Made by a program: the position numbers and the translations under genes. The notes below the pieces were generated by a model. It had not been told where the DNA came from. It did not search any database and saw only the letters and a list, made by a program, of their open reading frames with translations. DNA of 64,000 nucleotides from Anaeramoeba ignava (Eukaryota; Metamonada; Anaeramoebidae). The stretch lies in contig JAPDFW010000088.1 in NCBI GenBank assembly GCA_028826165.1, positions 1 through 64,000 on the forward strand. Direction: 5' to 3'. Shown piece by piece: positions 46,539 to 58,345 of this stretch (the stretch's first letter is position 1; each line of letters opens with the position of its first letter).

Positions 46539-48761
46539 TTATTTTTTTTCTTTTTCTTTTTCTTTTATATTTTTTAATTCTTTTAAAATAATAGTTGATT
46601 TAACTAAAGTTTGATATTCATTTAATAAAAGTGGCATTTCTTTCATTGTAATTTCTTCAAAAGATTTCTTATTTGATAAAGATAAAGGTATTTCAAATAA
46701 TCTATTCCAATCAATTTTTGGATCTTGACTCTCTTGTACTTTATCTGTTAAAGTTGATAAATAATTCCTTAAATTTCTAACTTGAATTGGATAATCAGTT
46801 TGGACAAGGATTTCTTCTTCAAAAGATTCCACTTTTTGTAAATGAAAATCTTCAAAAATTTTTCGACTTGTTTTTTCTAAAACATTTGCACATTGAGTAA
46901 ATAAAGAAAAAAAATAACCGTCTTCTTTCTTTCCAAACAATTCTGGATTTTCAAAATTTCGAATAAAGAAAATATTTGTATATAATTTTTCCGGATTCAC
47001 TTTTAAAATAACATAACTGAGTAAAGTGGACAAGTCCCCCTTTTCCCAAAAAGATCGTCGATGTGAAATTCCCAAAAGAGATTCACATGTTTTTACAATG
47101 CATTTTAATTTATCTTTTGGTGTTTTTTTCTGATTTAGTTTCGCTAGTATTTCTTGTGATTGTTGTATTTTTGAATGATCAACAAATCTTCCTTTAATTT
47201 TGAAGTGCTTTAATGTTACAAATTTTAAATGTTCAAATTGCTTGTGAATTTTTGTATCTTGAAAAAACATTTCGTTTTCTCCTGATTGAAATATTTTTTC
47301 ATAAACTCTTTTAATAATAAATTGTTCAAATATATATGTTAATGTTTCTTTCTTTTGTTTTTGTTGTTTTTTTATTTGTCTTTGTAGTTGTGCTAAGCGA
47401 TCTTGATTTTGATTTTTATTTTGATTTTGATTTTCATTTTGATTTTGATTTTGATTTTCATTTTGATTTTGATTTTGATTTTGATTTTGATTTTGATTTT
47501 GATTTTGATTTTGATTTTGATTTTGATTTTTATTTTGATTTTGATTTTGATTTTGATTTTGATTTTCATTTTGATTTTGATTTTGATTTTGATTTTGATT
47601 TTGATTTTGATTTTGATTTTGATTTTGATTTTGATTTTTATTTTGATTTTGATTTTTATTTTTATTTTGATTTTTATTTTGATTTTGATTTTGATTTTCA
47701 TTTTGATTTTGATTTTGATTTTGATTTTGATTTTGATTTTGATTTTGATTTTGATTTTCATTTTGATTTTGATTTTGATTTTGATTTTGATTTTGATTTT
47801 CATTTTGATTTTGATTTTGATTTTGATTTTTTGATTTTGATTTTGATTTTGATTTTGATTTTGATTTTGATTTTTGATTTTGATTTTGATTTATATTTAA
47901 ATTTTCATTTTTTTCCTCCTTATTAAAAAGTGGATCTGTGATATATTTATCAGTTAAATTAATTATAAATGAAGAAATAAACTCTTTTGATTCTTTTTGT
48001 GAAAAATCTCTTTTCAAAAAAGCACCAATAAAAAGTATTAATTCTTGAGAAATTTCTTCATTTGGGAATTTTTTAACATAATTTTCTAATTCTTCCTCTG
48101 TTAATATTTTCATTTTATTCGCTTGATTATTATTATTATTATTTTGTTCTTGATGTTCTTTTAATATTTTATTTTTAATTTTCTTTTCAATTGAAATAAT
48201 GATTGGATTTTTAAATTTGAAATGATGCTTTAAAAAATTTTCATGAACATTTTGACCCCAATAACATAAATCATAAACTAAGGGTTGGGAAATAATAATA
48301 ATCTCCTGTTCTTGAGTAATATCATTAAACCACAACCTTTCCTTTTTAACAACTGTTGATTTCGAATGAATTTCTTTAGGTTTTTGTAAGAAAATTTGAG
48401 ATTTCATTTCAAATAATTCTTTATATTTCTTTTTCTTCAAAAATCGAAATTCACGTTTTTCTAACGGATTTATTGGTTGTGTAAGAATCTCAAATATTTG
48501 TGTCCTTCCTTTAAAATAGATTATTCCAAATGCTCCATTGAATGTAATAAATTGTTTTGAATTTTTTTCATTTAAAAGAATTAAATGAGTTGCAAGAAGT
48601 GTTTGTGTTATTTCAATTGATTCAAGTGATTTGCTTTTTGGAATTAAAATAAGTGATGCTTCTTGTGATATAAAATGAAAAATTTCTTTGTTTTGAGTTT
48701 TTCTTAATAATGTTATTAAGGGATTATCTCTTTCATTTGAAATTAAATTTTGATTTAACAT
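46539..48761 (-). CDS. VPS9-domain protein, probable Rab5-type GEF
   Basis: Single exon, 740 residues. The C-terminal VPS9 domain (about 555-640) is clear: DKLKCIVKTCESLLG, GDLSTLLSYVILKVNP, LYTNIFFIRNFENPELF, EDGYFFSLFTQCANVLE. The Asp of GDLST and the Tyr of GYFFSL are the conserved residues that act in nucleotide exchange. An upstream helical bundle (YIFEQFIIKRVYEKIF) precedes it as in other VPS9 proteins. The N-terminal 240 residues have no recognised domain. A Lys/Ser then Asn/Gln tract of about 160 residues (47400-47890) separates the halves. VPS9 proteins activate Rab5-class GTPases on endosomes. Divergent from the Rab1-like gene, start codons 377 bases apart. Confidence 0.85.
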   Translation of the reverse strand: MLNQNLISNERDNPLITLLRKTQNKEIFHFISQEASLILIPKSKSLESIEITQTLLATHLILLNEKNSKQFITFNGAFGIIYFKGRTQIFEILTQPINPLEKREFRFLKKKKYKELFEMKSQIFLQKPKEIHSKSTVVKKERLWFNDITQEQEIIIISQPLVYDLCYWGQNVHENFLKHHFKFKNPIIISIEKKIKNKILKEHQEQNNNNNNQANKMKILTEEELENYVKKFPNEEISQELILFIGAFLKRDFSQKESKEFISSFIINLTDKYITDPLFNKEEKNENLNINQNQNQKSKSKSKSKSKSKSKNQNQNQNQNENQNQNQNQNQNQNENQNQNQNQNQNQNQNQNQNENQNQNQNKNQNKNKNQNQNKNQNQNQNQNQNQNQNQNQNQNQNENQNQNQNQNQNKNQNQNQNQNQNQNQNQNQNQNQNENQNQNQNENQNQNKNQNQDRLAQLQRQIKKQQKQKKETLTYIFEQFIIKRVYEKIFQSGENEMFFQDTKIHKQFEHLKFVTLKHFKIKGRFVDHSKIQQSQEILAKLNQKKTPKDKLKCIVKTCESLLGISHRRSFWEKGDLSTLLSYVILKVNPEKLYTNIFFIRNFENPELFGKKEDGYFFSLFTQCANVLEKTSRKIFEDFHLQKVESFEEEILVQTDYPIQVRNLRNYLSTLTDKVQESQDPKIDWNRLFEIPLSLSNKKSFEEITMKEMPLLLNEYQTLVKSTIILKELKNIKEKEKEKK
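47400..47890 (-). repeat. Coding AATCAA repeat in VPS9 gene
   Basis: About 80 hexamers read as Asn-Gln with Glu and Lys variants. It generates long but meaningless open frames on the opposite strand. Confidence 0.9.
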
Positions 48762-49138
48762 TTTAAAAAAAAAATGAAAAATAAAAATTAAAATTAAAAT
48801 TAAAATAAAAAAAGAAAAGAAAAGAAAAGAAAAGAAAAAGAAATATAAAAAGATAAGATTTAAAAAAAAGGATTTACAAAACGTTTTGTTTCCAAAATTT
48901 TATTTATTTATAATAAAAAAACAAAACGTTTTTTGAAAAAAAAAATAAAAATTTAAAAATAAAAAAATCTAAAAAAAAAAAACTTTCATTTTTTTCATTT
49001 CTTTTTTATTTTTCTTTTTCTTTGCTTTTTTCTTTCTTTTTACTTATCTTTCTTTTTTAATACAAATTAAAGTAAAAAAATTTTTTTTTTATTTTTAAAT
49101 ATAAATTTTAATTTTTTAATTTTAATTTTTTAAAAGGA
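48762..49138. promoter_or_regulatory. Divergent VPS9/Rab1 intergenic promoter region
   Basis: 377 bases between two start codons. Contains the palindrome ACAAAACGTTTTGT at 48876-48889 and a second, imperfect copy ACAAAACGTTTTTT at 48921-48934, 45 bases apart. These are the only CG-containing motifs here. An A7/T10 junction lies at 49074-49090. Regulatory role is inferred. Confidence 0.4.
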
Positions 49139-51842
49139 ATGAATCCTGAATACGATTATCTTTTCAAACTTTTACTAATTGGAGATTCTGGTTTGTTATT
49201 TTTATTTTTTTTTAATTTTTTAATTTTAATTTTATAATTTTAAAAAAAAAAAATTTTTTTAATTTAATTAATGAATTTGCTTTTTATTTTTAATTTTTTT
49301 TTATTAAATAGGTGTCGGAAAAAGTTGTTTGTTACTTCGATTTGCTGTTTGTTTTTTTTTTTATTTTTATTTATTCTTTAATTAATTCCACATTTTTATT
49401 AATTTTCCGGTTTTTTTTTCTCTCTTTTCAAAAAAAAATAAATAAAATTCATTTTCAAAATAGGATGATACTTATACAGAAAGTTATATTAGTACAATTG
49501 GAGTTGATTTTGTAAATATTTTCTTTCTTTTTTATAAAACAAAAAGAGAAATAATTATTTCTCATTTATTGATAAAATTATTTTTATTTTTTTTTAAAAT
49601 AGAAAAATGAACAATCGAATTAGAAGGAAAAACAATTAAACTTCAAATTGTAAATTAAATTTAATAATTTTAATAATTTTAATAATTTTAATAATAATTT
49701 TAATAATAAATATAATAATAATTTTAATAATAATTTTAATAATAATTTTAATAATAAATTTAATAATAATTTTAATAATAATTTTAATAATAATTTTAAT
49801 AATAATTTTAATAATAATTTTAATAATAATTTAAATAATAATTTTAATAATAAATTTAATAATAATTTTAATAATAATTTTAATAATAATTTTAATAATA
49901 ATTTTTAATAATAATTTTAATAATAAATATAATAATAATTTTAATAAATTTTTTAATTTTAATAATAATTTTAATAATAATTTTTAATAATAATTTTAAT
50001 AATAATTTTAATAATAATTTTTAATAATAAATTTAATAATAATTTTTAATAATAATTTTAATAATAATTTTTAATAATAATTTTAATAATAATTTTAATA
50101 ATAATTTTAATAATAAATTTAATAATAATTTTAATAATAATTTAAATAATAAATTTAATAATAAATTTAATAATAAATTTAATAATAAATTTAATAATAA
50201 ATTTAATAATAAATATAATAATAAATATAATAATAAAAATATAATAATAAATATAATAAATATAATAATAATTTTAATAATAATTTTAATAATAATTTTA
50301 ATAATAATTTTAATAATAATTTTAATAATAAATTTAAATAATAAATTTAATAATAAAATTTAATAATAAATTTAATAATAAATTTAATAATAAATAATAA
50401 TAATTATAATAATAATATAATAAAAAATATAATAATAAATATAATAATAAATATAATTAATAATAATAATTTTAATAATAATTTTAATAATAAAAAATAT
50501 AATAATAAATATAATAATAAATATAATTAATAATAATAATTTTAATAATAATTTTAATAATAATTTTAATAATAATTTTAATAATAATTTTAATAATAAT
50601 TTAATAATAATTTAATAATAATTTTTTAATAATAATTTTAATAATAATTTTAATAATAATTTTAATAATAAATTTAATAATAATTTTAATAATAATTTTA
50701 ATAATAATTTTAATAATAAATTTAATAATAATTTTAATAATAAATTTAATAATAATTTTAATAATAATTTTAAATAATAATTTTAATAATAATTTTAATA
50801 ATAATTTTAATAATAATTTTAATAATAAATTTAATAATCAATTTAATAATAAATTTAATAATAAATTTAATAATAATTTTAAATAATAATTCTAATAATC
50901 AATTTAATAATAAATTTAATAATAAATTTAATAATAAATTTAATAATAAATTTAATAATAAATTTAATAATAAATTTAATAATAATTTTAATAATAAATT
51001 TAATAATTTTAATAATAATTTTAATAATTTTAAAGTGGGATACAGCTGGTCAAGAAAGATTTAGAACAATTACAAGTAGTTATTATAGAGGAGCTCATGG
51101 AATTATTATTGTTTATGATGTTACAGATCAAGAATCTTTTAATAATGTTAAAACTTGGCTTCATGAAATTGATAGATATGCATCAGAACATGTTAATAAA
51201 CTTCTTGTTGGAAATAAATCAGATCTTGTTTCTAAAAAAGTAGTTGACACAGATACAGCAAAAGTAATTATTAAATTAAATTAAAATTCAATTTAAATTT
51301 AAAATTAAAATTAAAATTAAAATTAAAATTAAAATCAAAATTAAAATTAAAATTAAAATTAAAATTAAAATTAAAAATAAAATTAAAATAATAAAATTAA
51401 AATTAAATTTAAAATTAAAATTAAAATTAAAATTAAAATTAAAATTAAAATTAAAATTAAAATTAAAATTAAAATTAAAATTAAAAAATTAAAATTAAAA
51501 TAAAATTAAAATTAAAATTAAAATTAATATTAAAATTAAAATTAAAATTAAAATTAAAATTAAAATTAAAATTAAAATTAAAATTAAAATTAAAATTAAA
51601 TTTAAAATTAAAATTAAAATTAAAATTAAAATTCATTTTAAAAATAGTCTTTCGCAGATCAACTTGGAATTCCTTTCCTTGAAACAAGTGCTAAAAATTC
51701 AACAAATGTTGAAAAAGCTTTTATTACAATGGCAGCAGAAATTAAGAAAAGAGTAGGAACAACTTCAACTACAACTTCAACACCAAAAAACGTCAAAGTT
51801 TCTGGAGGTCAAAATGTAGGAAAGAAAGGAGGTTGTTGTTAG
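49139..51842 (+). CDS. RAB1: Rab1-like small GTPase
   Basis: Six exons: 49139-49190, 49312-49346, 49464-49511, 49603-49649, 51036-51263, 51648-51842. Motifs: G1 GDSGVGKS (across splice 1), switch [18 protein letters not shown]3 [23 protein letters not shown]4 NKSDL, G5 ETSAKN, and the prenylation end GGCC. The effector and switch regions are those of Rab1/Rab8, with Rab1 (ER-to-Golgi transport) the best fit. Exon 4 is 47 bp where 48 is required: at 49603-49612 one base is missing, which breaks the frame just before [13 protein letters not shown]. As everything else is intact, a sequence error or very recent mutation is likely. Intron 4 (1,386 bp) and intron 5 (384 bp) are simple repeats. Confidence 0.9.
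49650..51035 (+). repeat. Intronic TTTAATAATAAT repeat in Rab1 intron 4
   Basis: About 110 units of 12-bp AATAATTTTAAT and variants, filling the whole intron up to the acceptor TTTTAAAG. Confidence 0.95.
51264..51647 (+). repeat. Intronic AAAATT hexamer repeat in Rab1 intron 5
   Basis: Nearly pure AAATTA hexamers filling the intron between exons 5 and 6. Confidence 0.9.
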
Positions 51843-52325
51843 AAAAAAAATATGATCCAAAAATTAATCAATTAATCAATTAATCAATTTTATTTTTTTA
51901 ATTTTCTATTTTCTTTCCATTTTCTTCTCAATTCTTAATTTCTTTCTTAATTTCTTTTTCTATTTCTTTTTCTTTCCAAAAAAAAAATGATGATTTTTTT
52001 TAATTTGATTTGGGTTGGTTTAAATTAATAAAGAAAATCAAAATAATTTAAATTAAATAATTATTATTTTTATTCTTATTTAATTAAAAAAAAAACCGTT
52101 AAACAAAATAAAACAAAATAAAACTAAATTAAACAAAACAATCTAAAAGGAAATTCTTTTTTTTTTTTCATTTTTCATTTTTCATTTTCCTTATTTTTTA
52201 ATAAAGAAATGGTTTGAATTTTATTTATAAATAAAAATATCAAAAAATATCTTTATTATAATTTTGTTTGATTTAATTCAATTCAAATTCTTTTGAAAAA
52301 TAAAAAGGATATTCGAAAATTTGTT
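51843..52325. other. Gene-free spacer between Rab1 and RFC1
   Basis: AT-rich unique sequence with T-rich runs at 51890-51980 after the Rab1 stop, probably its 3' processing region, and AACCGTTAAAC at 52095. Nothing else seen. Confidence 0.5.
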
Positions 52326-55300
52326 ATGGTTAAAACTAGAGAAGAAAAAAAAAGAAAAGAAATGAGTCCACCTCCAAAACAAGAATCAGAATCACATAAA
52401 AAAGAAGAAATTGTAAAGATTTACTAATAAATATTTTATTCAATCTTCTTTTATTTAAATGAAAATTTTTTTGATAATCAATTATTTATTTTCAATTCAA
52501 TTCAATTTATAAAAAAAAAATATTATTTAAATATAAAAGAATCAAGAATTGAAGAAAATAAAAGTAAAAACTCCAACAAAAAAACGACTCACAAGATCAG
52601 CAACAAAAAAACAAAAAGAAGAAAAAAAGCAATTGAAACAAAAATCAAAGTTAAACCAAAAATCTCAATCAAAAGCAAAAAAGAAATCAGAATCAAAATC
52701 AGAAACAGAACCAAAAGAAAAATTACAATCACAATCAAAATCAAAATCAAAATTAAAATCAAAATTACAATCACAATCAAAATCAAAATCAAAATCAAAA
52801 TTACAATCACAATTAAAATCAAAATCAAAGTTAAAATCAAGTGAAAATCTTGAATCAAAAAATAAATTAAATGAAAAGCCTAAATTAAAATCAAAATCAA
52901 AATCAAAATCAGAAATAAAACCAAAATCAAAATCAAAATCTAAATCTAAATCAGAAATAGAACCAAAATCAAAATCAAAATCAAAATCAAAATCTAAATC
53001 AGAAATAGAACCAAAATCAAAATCAAAATCAAAATCAAAATCAAAATCAAAATCTAAATCAGAAATAGAACCAAAATCAAAATCAAAATCAAAACCAAAA
53101 TCAAAAATAGAACCAAAATCAAAAATAGATAAATCAAAATCTAAATCAGAAATAAAACCAAAATCAAAATCAAAATCAAAATCAGAAATAGAACCAAAAT
53201 CAAAATCAAAATCAAAATCAAAATCAAAATCAAAATCAAAATCAAAATCTAAATCTAAATCAGAAATAGAACCAAAATCTAAATCAAAACCAAAATCAAA
53301 ATCAAAATCAAAATCAAAATCAAAATCAGAAATAGAACCAAAATCAAAATCAAAATCTAAATCAGAAATAGAACCAAAATCAAAAATAAAACCTAAATCA
53401 GAAATAAAACCAAAACCAAAAGAAAAAACTAAATCGAGTAAACAAAATCAAACAGAGAAAAAAACTACACCATCAAAAAAATCCAAAAGAAGCTTGTAAT
53501 TAATTTGATCTTATTTAAAATGGAAAAAAAAATATTCTTTAAACTTGATATAAATTGAAATTAAAAAAAAAACTCAAAATTTTTTCTTTATTAAATAAAT
53601 AATAGTTTTTTTGCAAAGAAAACACAAGCACCTCCAAATAAAGGAAAAAAAGAAATTCCAAAAGGAGAGTCAATGTGTTTAGATCAATTAACATTCACAA
53701 TAACTGGAGTATTGGATTCATTAGAAAGGGAAGAAGCAACAGATCTTATTAAAAGTTATGGCGGGTAAAAAACAAAATAAACAAACAAATTTTTTAATTG
53801 AAAAAAAATTTTGACACTTTATTTTTCGATATTTTTTTCGATATTTTTTTCGATATTTTTTTCGATATTTTTTTTTAGTCGAGTTGTTTCTGCTGTTTCA
53901 GGAAGAGTTAACTATTTAATTGCAGGAATTGAACCAGGAGAAACAAAAATCAAAAAAGCAAAGCAATTAAGAACAAAGATGATTGATGAAGATGGATTAT
54001 TCGAACTAATCAAAACAAGAAAACCACCAAAAACATCGAAAACTCCAAAAAAATCACAAAATCGGAAAAAAACAAGTTCTTCAAATCAAAATCAAAATCA
54101 AAATCAAAATCAAAATCAAAAAAATTCTTCAGATTTGCAACTTTGGACAACAAAATATCATCCTCAAACAACAAAAGATATTGCAGCAAATGGAACTGCA
54201 ATCCAAACTTTAAGGCATTGGCTCCAAAATTGGAGTGAAAACAAGAAAAAAGATGAACAAAAAAAAAATGAAGCAAAAAAACAAAAAGGCAAAAAACCGA
54301 AAAATTCAGGAAACCAAAAAAAAACAACAAAAAACGAATTTACAAGAGCTGTATTAATTTCTGGAGCTCCTGGAATAGGAAAAACAACATCAGCCGTTCT
54401 TGTTTCTAAAGAATTGGGTTTTTTTCCAGTTGAGTTAAACGCAAGTGATTCTAGAAGCAAACAAAGTTTCCATGAATTTACAAATTATTTAAGTGATAAC
54501 GTCACTTTGGAATCTTTTTTTGCAAAAAAAGTTCGCCAACAAAACGGGAGTTTTTTGATCCAAAATTTAATCCAAAAACATGAAAAGGCAGTTTTGATAA
54601 TGGACGAAGTTGATGGAATGAGTACTGGTGATAGGGGGGGCATGCTTGAGTTGATCACCTTTATCAAAAATGCTCCTCTTCCAGTTATTTGTATTTGCAA
54701 TGATCGTCAAAGCTCAAAGGTTCGCAGATTGGCTCAATATTGCTTGGATTTGAAGTTTAGAAAACCAACTTCTGCTCAATTAATTCCTGTAATCTCCAAA
54801 ATTGTTGAAAAGGAAAACTTTAAGAATTTTTCTCGAAATTCTCTTGAAAAACTTTTGGATGAAACTAATTGTGATCTTCGTTATGCAATTAATATGCTTC
54901 AAACATGGCATTCTACATCTAATAGTTTAGCATATAATGAGGTTACTGAAAGGTAAATTATTCAAATTAATTTATTCAAAATTATTTTATTCAAATTATT
55001 CTATTTAAAATTATTTAATTTATTTTATTCAAATTATTCAAATTATTTTATTCAAATTTATTTTATTCAAATTATTTATTCAAATTATTCAATTTATTTT
55101 ATTCAAATTATTCTATTTAAAATTATTCAATTTATTTTATTCAAATTAATTCATTTAAAATTATTCAAATTTATTCAATTTATTTTATCCAAAATTATTT
55201 TATTTATCCAAAATTATTTTATTTATCCAAAATTATTTTATTTATTCAAAATTATTCAAATTTATTTAAATAGAATGAAAAATGTCACAAAAAATCAATC

Positions 55301-56285
55301 TCTTTCTCCTTTTGATATCACAAGAAAATTATTCAGTTCTCCAACAAAAAAAGATAAAATATCAGATTTACTTTCTTTATTTTTCCAGGATTACGAACTG
55401 ATTCCAGTAATGACTTTTGAGAATTACTTGAACACTTATCCAGTCCAAACAGATGGATTTGGAGATCAAAGTTTACAAGAATCACACACAATCGCAATCG
55501 ATATGATTTCTGATGCTGATATAATGTATCGGAAAATACGAACAAATCAAAATTGGGAATTATTGAACAGTTATGGATTCTTATCTTCAGTTGGACCAGC
55601 AAAAATGTTTAGTGGATTAAACACAAAGATCAATTTTCCCACAATTTGGCCCAAAATTTCAGTTACAAACCGGCGATATCGCGAACTTCGAGAAATTCAA
55701 TCCAAAATGAACCCAGTTTCACAATCAGATAAAATTTCAATTAGACTTGATTATCTTGATTCAATGAGAAAATTTCTTTCTTTGCCTCTTATTAACAAAA
55801 AAGAAAATGGAATTCCTGAAGTCATTCAAATAATGGATTGTTATAAATTAGAAAGAAGTGATTGGGATTCAATTATGGAAATGACACAAATTTTTGGAGA
55901 TAAAAAAAAATCTAATTTTTTTGGTCCAATTTCTTCTGTTGATTTAAGTTTAATTCCAACAGCTTTAAAAACAAAATTCACTCGTCAATTCAATCAATCT
56001 CATGGAAAAGCAATTTTAGTTAGGAAAAAGAAAGGAAAAAATGAAAATAATGGATCTGGTTTAGATGCTCCTCCTGTTGATGATTCTGCCATTTTATTAG
56101 AAGATGATGAAAACAAAGATGATGATGAAGATGATGATGATCTTTTAGTTCAAAAATTACAAATAAATAAAAATAAAAAAATAAAAATAATAAAAAATAA
56201 TAAAAATAATAACAAGAAATCAACTGGAACAAGAAAGAAATCACCAACAAAAAGAAAGAAAACTCAAACAAGAAAGAAAAAATAA
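52326..56285 (+). CDS. RFC1: Replication factor C subunit 1 (large subunit)
   Basis: Five exons: 52326-52412, 52540-53495, 53606-53764, 53879-54952, 55274-56285; phases 0, 2, 2, 2 all fit. Exon 2 is a Lys/Ser tract with repeated SEIEPKSKSK units, where other RFC1 proteins have a basic DNA-binding N-terminus. Exon 3-4: BRCT domain (KEIPKGESMCLDQLTFTITG, IKSYGGRVVSAVSGRVNYLI, TKMIDEDGLFELI). Exon 4: AAA+ ATPase with LWTTKYHPQT, Walker A GAPGIGKTTSA, ELNASDSRSK, Walker B VLIMDEVDGMS, sensor ICNDRQSSK. Exon 5: the RFC1 C-terminal domain (FENYLNTYPVQ, DMISDADIMYRKIR) and a basic tail. RFC1 loads PCNA at primer ends. Exon 3 begins with RSFFFAKK made across the splice. Intron 4 is ATTCAAATTATTTT repeat; intron 3 has five TTCGATATTTTTT units. 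Confidence 0.9.
54953..55273 (+). repeat. Intronic TTATTCAAATTATTT repeat in RFC1 intron 4
   Basis: Irregular units of TTATTCAAATTA filling the 321-bp intron. Confidence 0.85.
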
Positions 56286-56568
56286 CAAAAATCTTTTTCA
56301 ATTATTTTCTTTTCTTTTCTTTTCTTTTCTTGTTTTTCAAAAATTTAAAAATTTAAATTAAAAAGAAATGATTTTTTTTGATTTGATTTGTATTTTAAAA
56401 AGTTTTTTTTTATTGTTTCTGAAATTTTGAATTTAAAAAAATGAAAAAGTAATTTTAATTTTGGTTTAAATTTTGGAAATTGTTTTTTCTTTTTGGGAAA
56501 TGTTAATTTGAATTTGAAAATATTTTGGTTTTTAATTTTTAAGGATCTATTGATTGAATAAATGAAGC

Positions 56569-58345
56569 TTAACGATATCTTCTTAATGAGAGAGTATTTC
56601 TTCTCTTCCAATCTCCACGTCTTGATGGTCTAAGTTTAGAATATCTATGTCCTCTTCCTCTCAAACCTTTATAAATAGAAATAATTTTTAATTTTATTTC
56701 AATTTAATTTCATTTCAATTTATTTCATTTTATTTCAATTTAAATTTCAATATTTTATTTCAATATTTTTATTTCAATTTAATTTTAATTTTAATTTTAT
56801 TTTAATTTCATTTTATTTTAATTTAATTATTTCATGTTAATTTAATTTCAATTTAATTATTTCATGTTTTGGATTAATTTCATTTTAATTTTATTTCATT
56901 TCAATTTAATTTTATTTTATTTCATTATTTTATTTCATGTTTTGGATTAATTTAATTTTATTTCATTTTATTTCATTTTATTTTATTTCATTTCAATTTT
57001 ATTTTATTTCATTTCATGTTTTGGATTAATTTCAATTTAATTTCATTTTATTTCAATTTAATTTTATTTCAATTTAATTTTATTTCATTATTTTATTTAA
57101 TTATTTTATTTCATTTCAATTTAATTTTATTTCATTTTATTTCATTTTATTTTATTTCATTTTAATTTTATTTTATTTTATTTCAATTTAATTTAATTTT
57201 ATTTCATTTCATGTTTTGGATTAATTTCAATTTAATTTTATTTTTGAAATTAATTTATTTACCTCGATGTTTTCTTCCTGCTGAAGTTAATCCTCTTGAT
57301 TCTCGATGTTTCATTGTTGGTCTACAAATCCAATTTATTCTTGGATTATCTCGGATTCTTTTATGAAATGGATCAACTAAAATAACTTCATAAAATTTAT
57401 AAGTTGAATCTGCATTGATCCAATAACTATTTAAAACTCTTAAATTTCCACATCTTTTGCCAACTCTTTCTTCAGCAACACTTCTTATATTTTTTGCTGA
57501 TTTCATTCTGTTAACACCTTGACTTTTTGGTTTTCCATGAACTTGACCCTTTCTAACTTGCTTTTTGCGACCACCTTTTCTTATTCTAATTCTATAAATA
57601 ACAAATCCTAAAATAAAAGTAAATTTTCAAAATGAATTTTAATTTTAATTTTAATTTTAATTTTAATTTAAATTTTAATTTTAATTTGAATTTTAATTTT
57701 AATTTTAATTTTCAAAATTAATTTTAATTTTAATTTTAATTTTAATTTTAATTTTAATTTTATAAATGAATTTTAATTTTAATTTTAATTTTAATTTTGA
57801 TTTTAATTTTAATTTTAATTTTAATTTTAATTTTAATTTTAATTTTAATTTTGATTTTAATTTTAAATTTAATTTTAATTTTAATTTTAATTTTAATTTT
57901 AATTTTAATTTTAATTTTAATTTAAATATTAATTTTAATTTTAATTTTAATTTTAATTTTAATTTTAATTTTAATTTTAATTTTAATTTTAATTTTAATT
58001 TTAATTTTGATTTTAATTTTAATTTTAATTTTAATTTAAATTTTGATTTTAATTTTGAATTTAAATTTTAATTTTGAATTTAAATTTTAATTTTAATTTT
58101 ATTTTTATTTTTATTTTTATAAATGAATTTTAATTTTAATTTTAATTTAATAAATGAATTTTAATTTAAATACCTTGAGATGCTTTATAACCAAGCATTC
58201 TAGCTTTATCAGGTCTAGAAGGTCTTGGAGCACGATGAATTGTAGGTAATTGACGATATTGCCAAGCTCTCATTCTAAGCAGAAAACGGATTACATCGCT
58301 CTGCTTTTTTCTCATTAATTCTTGCATATACTTATAAGCTCCCAT
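56569..58345 (-). CDS. RPL15: 60S ribosomal protein L15 (eL15)
   Basis: Three exons: 58345-58174, 57607-57263 and 56666-56569, both introns phase 1, sum 615 bp, 204 residues, exactly the usual length. Start [20 protein letters not shown]; then [35 protein letters not shown], exon 2 [69 protein letters not shown], and exon 3 [20 protein letters not shown] ending SLRRYR. A core component of the large subunit. Intron 1 (566 bp) is TTTTAATTTTAA repeat and intron 2 (596 bp) is TTTCATTTTATTTCAATTT repeat on the plus strand. Confidence 0.95.
56680..57250. repeat. Intronic TTTCATTTTATTTCAATT repeat in RPL15 intron 2
   Basis: Short pentamer-like units (ATTTC, ATTTT, AATTT) and five copies of CATGTTTTGGATTAATTT spaced 65-190 bases apart (about 56864, 56938, 57016, 57211). 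No gene. Confidence 0.85.
57620..58170. repeat. Intronic TTTTAA repeat in RPL15 intron 1
   Basis: Nearly pure AATTTT hexamers with scattered G; the plus strand happens to read as Asn-Phe repeats, which is not coding. Confidence 0.9.

Noticed and set aside
47336-47926. Plus-strand frames of DFDFDF and LILILI
   Set aside because: Antisense of the Asn-Gln tract in the VPS9 gene.
57766-58071. NFNFNF open frame
   Set aside because: Lies in RPL15 intron 1 and is hexamer repeat.
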